Under the pieces are notes generated by a model. The model ran no database searches, was not told the DNA's origin, and saw nothing but the letters and a program-made list of their open reading frames with translations. A stretch of 10,739 nucleotides of DNA, taken from assembly GCA_026770585.1 (NCBI GenBank), contig MU646486.1:350775-361513 (forward strand), in the 5' to 3' direction. This DNA comes from Baffinella frigidus (Eukaryota > Cryptophyceae > Cryptomonadales > Baffinellaceae). Shown piece after piece: positions 1-5,661 of the stretch (its first letter is position 1; every line of letters starts with the position of its first letter). Position numbers and translations under genes: made by a program.

Positions 1-67
1 CCCAAACCCCAAACCCCAAACCCCAAACCCCAAACCCCAAACCCCAAACCCCTAAACCCTAACGCAG
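1..67 (+). repeat. Telomere-like (CCCCAAA)n tract forming the 3' end of an intron
   Basis: About seven units of CCCCAAA are followed by two CCCTAAA-like units and then CGCAG. That AG at 66-67 is a good splice acceptor for the exon that starts at 68. The tract looks like a chromosome end, but it runs directly into a coding exon. Three introns of the gene at 8037-10402 have the same composition. I therefore read it as an intron tail and not a telomere. The donor lies outside the window. Confidence 0.7.
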
Positions 68-140
68 GCGGCGCTCGGACCTGAGTTTCTCGCCAGCATC
101 ATCAAACGGGGAGATCCACATCGGCTCCCTGTCGCCCAAG
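68..140 (+). CDS. Internal exon of an unknown gene, tandem copy 1
   Basis: After an acceptor AG at 66-67, the frame in which CGG is 69-71 reads RRSDLSFSPASSNGEIHI and then GSLSPK. It ends exactly at AAG|GTACAG, a donor at 141. The peptide is rich in serine and small residues and matches no family I know. The exon is real because a second copy at 322-387 preserves the frame: the differences are two synonymous changes (CTG/TTG, TCG/TCA) and one conservative Glu to Gln change. Both copies end in phase 0 at the same AAG|GT boundary. The rest of the gene lies to the left of the window and possibly to the right of 387. Confidence 0.6.
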
Positions 141-306
141 GTACAGTCCCCCTACCCTAACACATACAACCTCAACACATAAATACCCTCCATACATACA
201 GGTTCGCCCCCCCGGCACAGGATATATTTCTGAAGGGTGGCCACCATAACACACACCTACCCTCCATACTTACACGATTGGTCCGGCCCCGACGTGTATG
301 TGTTAG
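141..306 (+). other. Intron between two duplicated exons
   Basis: This 166-bp interval starts GTACAG and ends GTTAG, and it joins two exons in phase 0. It is pyrimidine-rich and contains an internal direct repeat: TACCCTCCATAC(A/T)TAC at 184-199 and again at 258-273. Several ACACATAC-like words occur near the start. I see no coding signal inside. Confidence 0.5.
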
Positions 307-387
307 GGTGGGTCCACTGACTCGGACTTGAGTTTCTCACCAGCATCATCAAACGGGCAGATCCACATCGGCTCCCTGTCGCCCAAG
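307..387 (+). CDS. Internal exon of the same unknown gene, tandem copy 2
   Basis: With the acceptor at 305-306, this exon opens in phase 0 as GGSTDSDLSFSPASSNGQIHI, continues GSLSPK, and ends at AAG|GTAGTT (donor at 388). Positions 321-387 match 74-140 at a constant offset of 247 bp, with three differences in codons: two silent and one giving Gln for Glu. The silent bias argues that the duplicate was kept under protein-level selection for some time. The next exon is uncertain: the acceptor at 429-430 would give a 43-bp intron and an in-frame IHI continuation, but that stretch is interrupted by an inverted repeat. Confidence 0.6.
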
Positions 388-418
388 GTAGTTTGGAAAG
401 GGTTCAGCCCTGGACGCC

Positions 419-564
419 TTTCTCACCCAGATCCACATCCTGTCGGGGTTCCCCGCACCGTCGACCTCCGGAACCACTGTCTCGCGTAACCCTCGAGGAC
501 TTGCCGGGACGCCCTCGAGGCTTTGGTTCCGGAGGTTCTTTAGTGGGCGTGCGACTCGCCCAAG
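419..564 (+). pseudogene. Degenerate third copy of the duplicated exon, split by a small foldback
   Basis: The words TTTCTCACC..CAGATCCACATC at 419-439 and CTCGCCCAAGGT near 555-566 are the beginning and end of the exon seen at 68 and 307. The expected middle is replaced by about 115 bp. That insert carries an inverted repeat, CCTCCGGAACC at 465-475 and GGTTCCGGAGG at 525-535, with CCTCGAGG palindromes at 491-498 and 513-520 inside it. The frame from 431 stays open to about 645, so a real exon cannot be excluded. The mosaic structure favours a decayed copy. Confidence 0.4.
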
Positions 565-576
565 GTTCATGTCCGT

Positions 577-697
577 AAAAGTATTGATTAATTGCTTTTG
601 GGGCAACGAAATTTACTACACAATTGCTCTACTATTACTTGTATGAGCCAATTGTGTAGTAAATTTTGTTGCCCAAAAGCAATTAATTAATACTTTT
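577..697. mobile_element. Foldback element, 50-bp inverted arms (family F1)
   Basis: The left arm (577-626, AAAAGTATTGATTAATTGCT...CACAATTG) is repeated in reverse complement at 649-697 with only a few mismatches or gaps. A 22-bp spacer separates them. The element is AT-rich and stands out from its GC-rich surroundings. It has no room for a transposase, so it would be a non-autonomous MITE or foldback element. A diverged relative lies at 780-912 and shares the inner arm sequence around ACGAAATTTACTACACA. I cannot identify a target duplication. Confidence 0.75.
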
Positions 698-779
698 GCG
701 GAGATTAAGGTTAGTGCCCGAGGCCACGCAATTTAAACCGCCTTTTATGCTATCTCAAGGATGGATTTTCTCAGGTTAA

Positions 780-912
780 TCCGGGGACATGTTCAATATA
801 AATTATTTTGGCCACGAAGTTTACTACACATAATGATCACACAGGTAATAGTAAACCGTGCGTGTAGTAATTTTCATTGCCCACAATCATTTGAATCAAA
901 ATGTTCCCGGAT
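780..912. mobile_element. Diverged foldback element related to the one at 577-697
   Basis: The left arm is about 780-828 (TCCGGGGACATGTTCA...GAAGTTTACTACAC). It pairs imperfectly with about 863-912, whose reverse complement starts TCCGGGAACATTTTGAT and ends AAAATTACTACAC. The inner arm words GGC(C)ACGAAGTTTACTACACA and GTGTAGTAATTTTCATTGCCC match the inner arms of the element at 577-697, so both probably come from one family. The outer halves of the arms differ between the two. Confidence 0.6.
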
Positions 913-1349
913 GAAGGTGCAGGAGCGCGTGGGTCCACAAAACATCTAAGAGAGGGGTGGTAAAAAGGCATGCAGGATTGAACGTTTCCGTAACGAAGGT
1001 GCAGGAGTGGGTGGCACCCCCCGGAACAACTCATGTCATTGGAGCCATTTATGGTGTAGGGTTTAGGTTCTAGTGTTGACTCGGAAATGGGGTTGCAGGT
1101 GCCTCGAGTCGCGCCGCGCGTCTGTCACCACGGTCTTTTGTACAGCTGCATTCTGTACAGCCACTTTTTTTTTTTGATTTCCTTGTTGTTGCTTTCTGAC
1201 GCTTGGGTTGTCCTCAACTTTGCTGATACCCGTACATTGGGGGAAACCCCTACACACCACATTTCTCTCCTTTCACCTTTGGTGTCTGACTGATTTCACC
1301 TCACACCCCCACACAATCCTCTCACCTTTTGGAATGTTGTTTCCTCTGG
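913..1349. other. Stretch without a supportable gene
   Basis: There are short open frames but none with convincing composition. Visible structure is limited. GAAGGTGCAGGAG occurs at about 912-924 and again at about 995-1007. An 11-bp T run lies near 1166-1176. TGTACAG is repeated 15 bp apart near 1139-1160. A telomere-like word, TAGGGTTTAGG, lies near 1057-1067. Confidence 0.5.
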
Positions 1350-1392
1350 GGTATCCGTGGTTGAAGCTCCTATGCTCCAACCATGGGATACC
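1350..1392. repeat. Short strong hairpin
   Basis: GGTATCCGTGGTTGAAGC (1350-1367) is followed by a 6-base loop and then GCTCCAACCATGGGATACC (1374-1392). The arms are nearly perfect reverse complements. It could be the core of a decayed foldback element or a structured transcript element. No T-run follows, so a terminator is not implied. Confidence 0.6.
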
Positions 1393-1519
1393 ATGAGCCT
1401 CATAAAGGCTGACGTGGGTTCGGTGTGTGTGCGAGCGTGTACCCATGGGACTCCTCAAAGACCCCAACATAACCACCCTTTATCCCCTCTACACGAGCCT
1501 CTGCACTGGAGGGCTCAAT

Positions 1520-1619
1520 GCGATCCGAAAGCAAAAATGCTTTCTCTGCAGATCCTTTCTACGGAAGGGCGTGTCGATGGCATATGTTGGGAGCATTTAA
1601 AACCTAAAGGACCTAAAGG
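1520..1619 (+). repeat. Dispersed 100-bp repeat copy R1, encoding CWEHLKPKGPKG
   Basis: The unit runs from GATCCGAAAGCAAAAATGC to CCTAAAGGACCTAAAGG. Related copies lie at 1818-1904, 1914-2012 and 10463-10553, all on the plus strand. One frame reads ICWEHLKPKGPKG at the distal end. Relative to the copy at 1914, one base is missing in the middle (ATCCTTTCT against ATCCCTTTCT), so the proximal half is shifted out of the frame that gives KQKCFFCRSLSTE there. This looks like a decayed protein-coding repeat. The family is unknown to me. Confidence 0.65.
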
Positions 1620-1639
1620 TTTCTGCTGCGATCCTGTGT

Positions 1640-1801
1640 CCACACAGCGGACTTCGAAGGGGATTTTGAATAACCCCTAAGCGATAAGACCTAGGACCCG
1701 ACGGTAAGCAACCCGTAGGGACATAGGGGGCTTCCTACAGATAAGGTAACGGAAACTCGGGCTCTCAGCGCCCGAAAATCCCTTCGTAGCCCGCTGTGTG
1801 G
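1640..1801 (+). mobile_element. 162-bp MITE with about 27-bp terminal inverted repeats (family P, copy 1)
   Basis: The left end, CCACACAGCGGACTTCGAAG (from 1640), pairs with the right end, ...CCTTCGTAGCCCGCTGTGTGG (to 1801). The arms extend about 27 bp inward to GGATTTT/AAAATC. The interior (AATAACCCCTAAGCGATAAG ... GATAAGGTAACGGAAACTCG) is found again, inverted, at 9413-9572. It is too small for a transposase. It separates repeat copies R1 and R2. No clear target-site duplication is visible, so the superfamily stays open. Confidence 0.8.
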
Positions 1802-1817
1802 CAGGGGGGCTTGATGT

Positions 1818-2012
1818 GATCCGAAAGGAAGCATGGCCTTTCTACAGAACAAGTTCCGGTGTCCGCCTATGTTGGGAGCTCGAAGAACCTAAAGGGCCTA
1901 AAGGATCGAGAGAGATCCGAAAGCAAAAATGCTTTTTCTGCAGATCCCTTTCTACGGAGAGACGTTTCGTTGGGCTATGTTGGGAGCATTTAAAACGTAA
2001 AGGACCTAAAGG
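1818..2012 (+). repeat. Two tandem copies (R2, R3) of the CWEHLKPKGPKG peptide repeat
   Basis: R2 (1818-1904) and R3 (1914-2012) are consecutive and in the same open frame, which stays open from about 1798 to 2037. R2 reads IRKEAWPFYR...LCWELEEPKGPKG and R3 reads IRKQKCFFCR...LCWEHLKRKGPKG. The pairing of IRK, aromatic or Cys positions, CWE and KGPKG across copies of different nucleotide sequence and length suggests the unit once encoded protein. No domain family is recognised. The frame ends where the telomere-like array begins, so I treat the pair as a remnant and not an intact gene. Confidence 0.55.
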
Positions 2013-2019
2013 GGAGGCT

Positions 2020-3010
2020 TTAGAATTTAGGGTTTAAACTTTAGTGTTAATGGTCCAAAATGAAGGGTTTAAGGTTTAGGGTGTAGGGTGTAGGGTTTAG
2101 GGTTCAGGGTTTCAAATATCAGTTTTAGGGTTTAGGGTCTAGGGTTTAGGGTTTGGGGTTTAGGGTTTTAGGGTTTAGGGTTTAGGGTCTAGGATTCAAA
2201 ATGTATGGTTTAAGGTTTAGGGTTTAGGGTTTAGGGTCAGGGTTCAGGATTTAGGGTTTAGGGTTTAGGGTTTGGATTTGAGGGTTTAGGGTGTAGGATT
2301 TAGGGTTCAGGGTTTATTGTTCATGGTTATGGTTTAGGGTTGAAAATGTAGGGTTCAGGGTTCAGGGTTCAGGGTTCAGGGTTCAGGGTTCAGGGTTCAG
2401 GGTTCAGGGTTCAGGGTTCAGGGTTCAGGGATCAGGGTTTAGGGTTCAGGGTTCAGGTTTTAGGGTTTGGGGTTGGTGGTTTAGGGTTTAGGTTTAAGGG
2501 TTTAGGGTTTAGGGTTCAGAGTATTCTGTAGTCTGTAGTGAGTAGGGTTTGGGTTTCAGGGCGCAGGGTGAAGGGTGTAGGGTGTAGGGTGTAGGTCTTG
2601 GGATTTATAATGTAGGGTTCAGGTTGGGATTCAGTTTGTAGGGTTTAGGGTCCAGGGTGTAGGGTTTGGGTTTTGGGTTTGAGGGTTTAGGGTTTAGGGT
2701 TTAGGGTTTGGGGTTCAGGGTTTAGGGTTTAGGGTTTAGGATTTAGGGTTTAGGGTTTAGGGTTCTGGGTTCTGGGTGCCGGGTGTCGGGTTTAGGTTTT
2801 AGGGATCAGGTTTTCGGGGTTGGGGTTTAGGGTTGAGGTTTTGGGGTTTAGGGTTTAGGGTTCAGGGTCAAGGTTTTAATGCTGAGGGTTCAGGGATTAA
2901 TTCGTAGGGTGTTGGCTGCAGGGTGTAATGTGCAGGGTTTAGTGTGTATGGTGTAATGTTTAGGGTTCAGAGTGTAGGGTTTAGGGTTCAGGGTTGTGTG
3001 TGTAGGGTGA
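2020..3010 (+). repeat. About 1 kb degenerate TTTAGGG-type array
   Basis: The heptamer TTTAGGG and its variants (TTCAGGG, TGTAGGG, TTTGGGG, TTCGGGG) fill the interval with the G-rich strand on plus. The array is interrupted and mutated throughout, unlike a functional telomere end. Its left edge abuts peptide-repeat copy R3. It may derive from interstitial telomere sequence. The same units form introns of the gene at 8037-10402, so an alternative is that this array is itself a long intron of something not visible here. Confidence 0.85.
2354..2430 (+). repeat. Homogeneous (TTCAGGG)11 sub-array
   Basis: Eleven consecutive exact TTCAGGG units lie inside an otherwise degenerate TTTAGGG array. The uniform variant indicates recent local expansion, by slippage or unequal exchange, of a mutated unit. 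It does not suggest telomerase addition of the canonical unit. Confidence 0.85.
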
Positions 3011-3049
3011 TGTTCAGCGCACGTGCGCCCCTCCGCGTTTTCCAAAATC

Positions 3050-3205
3050 AAAGCCCTAGATGTAAACCCCAAATCTTGTAAGCCCTGTAATCCCCGAACC
3101 CTAAACCCTCAATCCCAGCCCTTAAAACCTTGAAACTCTGAAACCATAACACCTAAAAACCTGAACCCTGAACCCTAAAACCTCAAACACAAATCCCTAT
3201 CCCAA
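3050..3205 (-). repeat. Telomere-like array in the opposite orientation (CCCTAAA on plus)
   Basis: Units such as CCCTAAACC, CCTGAACCC and CCCTAAAACC appear on the plus strand. The strand is therefore reversed relative to 2020-3010. About 40 bp of unrelated sequence (around 3012-3050, including GCGCACGTGCGC) lies at the switch. The units are more degenerate than in the upstream array. Confidence 0.7.
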
Positions 3206-3223
3206 TTCGGTGGGAGTGCATGG

Positions 3224-3250
3224 CGGCCGTGTTGGTAATAATATAGGTCT
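3224..3250 (+). repeat. Companion motif, copy A (GGCGGCCGTGTTGGTAATAA)
   Basis: ATGGCGGCCGTGTTGGTAAT is followed by AATATAGGTCTCTCTC. The same motif recurs at about 3566-3593 (minus), 5413-5440 (plus), 5966-5995 (minus) and 6181-6214 (minus). Each copy lies within a few tens of bases of a TA-flanked MITE. Copy A precedes the MITE remnant at 3263. Confidence 0.65.
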
Positions 3251-3262
3251 CTCTCTGACACG

Positions 3263-3338
3263 AACCCTACTGTAGGTACATACCTAGGACCCTAGGCCTA
3301 GGGGGGGGGGCGTGTTCTTACATTGAGGCACCTCTGTA
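3263..3338. mobile_element. Remnant of the TA-flanked MITE family (family T)
   Basis: GGGGGGGGGCGTGTTCTTACATTGAGG...CACCTCTGTA at about 3301-3338 is a mutated version of the right end GCGGTTTCTTATGAGCGAGG...TACCCCTGTA seen at 3607-3727. Upstream, CCTACTGTAGG and CCTAGGACCCTAGGCCTAGG resemble the family interior. The left end is missing or too diverged to place. Confidence 0.5.
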
Positions 3339-3565
3339 CAAGAACCCGTTGGGCACTTAAGTTGACAAGCTGTGTGTTTGGTACACATCCGTCAACTTTG
3401 GAGCACAAAAGCTCCCGGTTTCACCAAAATGGTGAGACAAAATAGTCGCCCGACCCTGGTGGATCTTCGTTCGTTCGAGGACCCGGAGAAAAGAGGGAAG
3501 CCTAGTTACCCACACACAGCACGCTCCTAATTGCTCAGAACTCACACCCATAATAAGGCCTTTAT
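3339..3565. other. Non-coding stretch with a dispersed repeat fragment
   Basis: On the minus strand, 3420-3358 reads GAGCTTTTGTGCTCCAAAGT and then TGACGGATGTGTACC. This matches 4616-4675 on plus (CTTTTCCGCTCAAAAGTTGACGAATTTGTACC) and, more briefly, about 9139-9166 (AAAGTTGATGGATGTGCACC). In one frame both longer copies translate to a KLT-xx-Y-xxxx-S-x-ST pattern. Nothing else can be supported here. Confidence 0.4.
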
Positions 3566-3593
3566 TAACTCCAACACGGCCGCCAGGCATGCC
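3566..3593 (-). repeat. Companion motif, copy B
   Basis: Read on the minus strand this is GGCGGCCGTGTTGGAGTTAA and then TAAAGGCC, the same motif as at 3224 and 5413. It lies 13 bp before the MITE at 3607. Confidence 0.6.
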
Positions 3594-3606
3594 CCCCCAC
3601 AGAGGC

Positions 3607-3727
3607 TACAGGGGTACCTCACTCATAAGAAACCGCCCCCCCCTAGGACCCTACAGTAGGCCTATGCCTAGGGCCCTACGTTGGTCCTAGGGGGGGGGCG
3701 GTTTCTTATGAGCGAGGTACCCCTGTA
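3607..3727 (+). mobile_element. 121-bp TA-flanked foldback MITE (family T, copy a)
   Basis: The arms are 3607-3650 and 3683-3727. They read TA-CAGGGGTACCTCACTCAT...CCCCTAGGACC and its reverse complement, with one substitution and a one-base difference in the C/G run. The interior CTACAGTAGGCCTATGCC... is not palindromic and so gives an orientation. The element ends in CAGGGG...CCCCTG bounded by TA on both sides, as expected for TA target duplication in the Tc1/mariner/pogo group. It has no coding capacity. The right end reads ATGAGCGAGGTACCCCTGTA, which would encode MSEVPLY if read as a start of an open frame. Confidence 0.85.
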
Positions 3728-3924
3728 TGCCTGAGCAGCGACGACGAGAGAGGCCACGCTCTCTCCACACGGTGTGTACCCCCAGAGACCTAGCCCCAAA
3801 CTGCGTCTAAGCAGGGGCGCAGAGAAGTCATGCGCACTCCAAACGGTGTGTATCCTGACCGATCAGAAGTCGCACTCCCAGAGACCTCGCCCAAAGCAGG
3901 TTCCCGAGCGCCCACAACTCACAC
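3728..3924. other. Region with a direct repeat, downstream of the WD40-like exon
   Basis: GGTGTGTACCCCCAGAGACC (near 3771-3790) is partly repeated as GGTGTGTATC...CCCAGAGACCTCGCCC (near 3845-3894). The second copy carries about 25 extra bases in the middle. On the minus strand this would be the start of the intron after the exon at 3925-4176. No exon is recognised. Confidence 0.4.
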
Positions 3925-4176
3925 CCGCGCAAGCACCGCCCGCAACATATCCGGGTCCAGCACCGCAACCACAGACCCGTTCCTCGCCGAAAGCTCCGGG
4001 TCCAGCATCTCAACCGTGGGAACCGCCCCTAGCCGAGGATGCGTCCCCATCGCAAACGCCAGCAGCATCCCCCTCCTCGGCTCTGCATTCATCCAGTCCG
4101 CGCCGAAAGCCACGCACGAGACGCGGGCCGACATCTCGACGGTGCGGAGGAGTTGCCCGGTCGCCGGCTCCCATAC
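3925..4176 (-). CDS. WD40-like repeat exon (fragment)
   Basis: Read on minus, an acceptor (TTTTCAATGCAG, AG at 4178-4177) leads into an 84-codon open exon. It ends at CGG|GTGTGAGT, a strong donor at 3924. Residues 1-13 (VWEPATGQLLRTV) and 18-26 (RVSCVAFGA) fit the end of one WD40 blade and the first strand of the next. The later part, with LLAFAMGTHP and GSVVAVLDPDMLRAVL, is hydrophobic and beta-like but less typical. WD40 proteins are usually scaffolds with four or more blades, so this is one exon of a larger gene or a stranded fragment. An ATG at 4194 is in frame just upstream and could be a fortuitous start. I cannot place flanking exons on either side. Confidence 0.5.
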
Positions 4177-4313
4177 CTGCATTGAAAAAGCCATTCAATT
4201 CCACCCGTCGGTTTGGCTGTCTTAGGGGTGGGGTTTGTGCTATGGGAAAGCTATGTCGAAGCTAAGATAGCAAAATCCGATAAAATCCAACCTGCGCTAG
4301 CGGTTTAAATTGA
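4177..4313. other. Non-coding interval with a 10-bp inverted repeat
   Basis: CCATTCAATT at 4191-4200 and AATTGAATGG at 4308-4317 are exact reverse complements 107 bp apart. The interval is AT-richer than its neighbours. No coding evidence is seen. It may be intron on the minus strand, upstream of the WD40-like exon. Confidence 0.3.
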
Positions 4314-4682
4314 ATGGATGCCATACTTTGCGGAGAGATTGGTATTTTAGTGCCGAACAACCAGCGCCAGCACCATGCCTTACGCGCCGGAACTGTGCTC
4401 CACACGCACCGCCCTACACACTGTGCTAATTACTCTACCCCGTGCCAGCCGCTCATCGAGGTGCTGAGATATTGCCAACGGCCCACCGTAGAGAAGGACT
4501 TACGCAGACCGCTAGACCTGGATTTACCCGCAAAAATTAACCCCGGGGTTAAAAGGAAGGGTGGGTGTTTTGACGGGCTATATTGTAAATCACCTTGCAC
4601 GTCGTGTCGATGCTCCGGGCTCTTTTCCGCTCAAAAGTTGACGAATTTGTACCGCAATCCCAGCATATCAACTTGGGACTAG
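4314..4682 (+). CDS. Hypothetical open frame, 122 codons, doubtful
   Basis: The frame starts MDAILCGEIG and stays open to ISTWD. It is not low-complexity and has a Cys cluster near residues 92-106 (CFDGLYC...CTSCRC). No family is recognised. Its last 20 residues (SAQKLTNLYRNPSIST) resemble the translation of a dispersed repeat at 3420-3358 minus (CAPKLTDVYQTHSLST). The 3' part is therefore repeat-derived and the frame may be accidental. No splice model or promoter supports it. Confidence 0.2.
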   Translation: MDAILCGEIGILVPNNQRQHHALRAGTVLHTHRPTHCANYSTPCQPLIEVLRYCQRPTVEKDLRRPLDLDLPAKINPGVKRKGGCFDGLYCKSPCTSCRCSGLFSAQKLTNLYRNPSISTWD

Positions 4683-4810
4683 TCGGTGAACCCGAGTGAG
4701 GCAGGGCTAGAGATCGGAAGGGGGCAGGTCTCGAGTGCCCAGGGCCGCTCCCAAACGCTCAGGCCCAAGAAGTGAGGGGGGGGGGCTAGAGTCTGGGAGA
4801 GGGTAGGAGT

Positions 4811-4874
4811 GAGAGTGGACCACCTGCGAGGTCCACTTATGACCACTAAGTGGACCCCGTACTTGTCCACTCTC
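4811..4874. repeat. 64-bp perfect-ended hairpin
   Basis: GAGAGTGGAC...GGTCCACTTA (4811-4839) pairs with TAAGTGGACC...GTCCACTCTC (4847-4874), leaving a very short centre. Internal TCCACTTA/TAAGTGGA words make it almost continuous. It is probably a tiny foldback element. No relative is seen in the window. Confidence 0.65.
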
Positions 4875-4895
4875 CAAGGAGGGGGACTCCGAAAC

Positions 4896-5051
4896 GTACC
4901 CCTGATGTAGAAGTCAGCATCAGGGGAACTGTGCGGACCTAGGCTAGGACGAGCCCGCCTCGGGATGACGTTGGAGCCACTGCTCTGTACGTCATTCCCG
5001 AGGCGGGCTCGTACACGGACCCCTGATGCTTACTTCTGCATTAAGGGGTAC
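4896..5051. mobile_element. Long foldback element, abutting the next MITE
   Basis: The outer arms begin GTACCCCTGATGTAGAAGTC (4896) and end ...TGCATTAAGGGGTAC (5051). The inner stem ACGAGCCCGCCTCGGG(A)ATGACGT (4949-4971 / 4989-5012) is near-perfect around a 17-bp loop. The left arm carries about 15 bp absent from the right (CGGACCTAGGCTAGGA region). The ends are bounded by TA at 4897-4898 and 5049-5050, and that second TA is also the left TA of the MITE at 5049-5169. A TA-target foldback family different from family T is the simplest reading. Confidence 0.7.
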
Positions 5052-5169
5052 ATGGGTACCTCGCTCATAAGAAACAGCCTCCCCCTAGGACCCTACAGTA
5101 GGAACATGCCTAGGGCCCTCCGGTGGTCCTAGGGAGGGGGCGCTTTCTTATGAGCGAGGTACCCCTGTA
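5049..5169 (+). mobile_element. 121-bp TA-flanked foldback MITE (family T, copy b)
   Basis: It has the same length and orientation as the copy at 3607. The arms are 5049-5092 and 5125-5169: TA-CATGGGTACCTCGCTCAT... and ...TGAGCGAGGTACCCCTG-TA. The interior CCCTACAGTAGG.ACATGCCTAGGGCCCT matches copy a. It shares its left TA with the foldback element that ends at 5051. It is the only family T copy here without a companion GGCGGCCGTG motif nearby. Confidence 0.85.
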
Positions 5170-5211
5170 GCTCGTCTTTCGACCCTGCAGCCCAGAGAGT
5201 ACAGGGACCAC

Positions 5212-5282
5212 TCGAAAGTAAGAGGGTTGAGGGGTTGCGCGAAGAGGGTAAAGGGGTTACTCGAAGAGGGTAGAGGGGTTAC
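5212..5282 (+). repeat. Three imperfect tandem units of about 22 bp
   Basis: Units built on CGAAGAGGGTAAAGGGGTTACT occur at about 5212-5238 (diverged), 5239-5260 and 5261-5282. The last unit overlaps the left end of the MITE at 5271, whose terminus GAGGGGTTACTCG is the same sequence. The tandem repeat probably grew from the MITE end, or the MITE end arose by capture. Confidence 0.5.
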
Positions 5283-5391
5283 TCGACAGTAAGGACATCC
5301 ACCGCCCCTAGGGTGGTCGTATGGTCCTAGGCCAAGCCCTACAGTAGGACCCGAGGACGGTGCGTGTCTTCAATTTCGAGTAACCCCTGTA
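5271..5391 (-). mobile_element. Diverged 121-bp family T MITE (copy e)
   Basis: The left end TA-GAGGGGTTACTCGACAGTAA... pairs with the right end ...AATTTCGAGTAACCCCTG-TA. TA lies on both sides and the total length is 121 bp, as in copies a and b. The interior CCTAGG.TGGTCGTATGGTCC...CCCTACAGTAGGACCC resembles the family in the orientation seen at 6041. Its arms pair less well than in the other copies, so it is older or a subfamily. It is followed directly by three TAGAGGG heptamers (about 5390-5410). Confidence 0.6.
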
Positions 5392-5412
5392 GAGGGTAGA
5401 GGGTAGAGGGTC

Positions 5413-5433
5413 AGGCGGCCGTGTTGGTAGTAA

Positions 5434-5436
<3 letters not shown>
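5413..5436 (+). repeat. Companion motif, copy C
   Basis: GGCGGCCGTGTTGGTAGTAA then AGGTCTC, about 22 bp after the end of the MITE at 5391. The TCTC at its end runs straight into a long TC microsatellite. Confidence 0.65.

Positions 5437-5472
<36 letters not shown>
5437..5472 (+). repeat. (TC)18 microsatellite
   Basis: An uninterrupted TC dinucleotide run. It begins inside the GGTCTC end of companion motif C. Copy A at 3224 shows a short version of the same expansion (GGTCTCTCTCTG). Confidence 0.95.
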
Positions 5473-5476
<4 letters not shown>

Positions 5477-5586
5477 TCTCACCCATCGAGAGCAATGTGG
5501 TCGTATCAAAAACTACATCCCTAAATTAGTTAGCCACGCGGAGAGCAGGGTCTAACCAAAGTCTCCAAAGTCTAATTTTCCCAGCA

Positions 5587-5661
5587 GCTCGAACATGCAA
5601 CCCCCAATGATTTTTGGCTCGAACATGCAACCCCAATGATTTTTGGACCCCAATGGTTTTT
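5587..5661 (+). repeat. Two and a half direct repeats of 30 bp
   Basis: The unit GCTCGAACATGCAACCCC(C)AATGATTTTTG occurs at 5587-5616 and 5617-5646. A partial third unit, ACCCCAATGGTTTTTGG, follows. It lies at the outer edge of the foldback element at 5655-5856. Confidence 0.8.

Noticed and set aside
1-62. Functional telomere at the left end of the window
   Set aside because: The repeat is a CCCCAAA variant that ends in a splice-acceptor-like CGCAG, followed by an exon with a duplicate at 307. Introns elsewhere in the window have the same make-up.
1357-1680. A single gene across 1357-1680
   Set aside because: The frame includes the hairpin at 1350-1392, repeat R1 and the left arm of the MITE at 1640. 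It is a mosaic of repeats and not one conserved protein.
3774-4265. Plus-strand open frame of 163 codons, Pro/Ser-rich
   Set aside because: It is the complement of the WD40-like exon. Its Pro/Ser/Ala richness comes from reading a GC-rich exon backwards.
5212-5282. CRISPR-like array of short repeats
   Set aside because: The units are directly tandem without unique spacers, imperfect, and lie in a eukaryotic repeat nest beside a MITE end.
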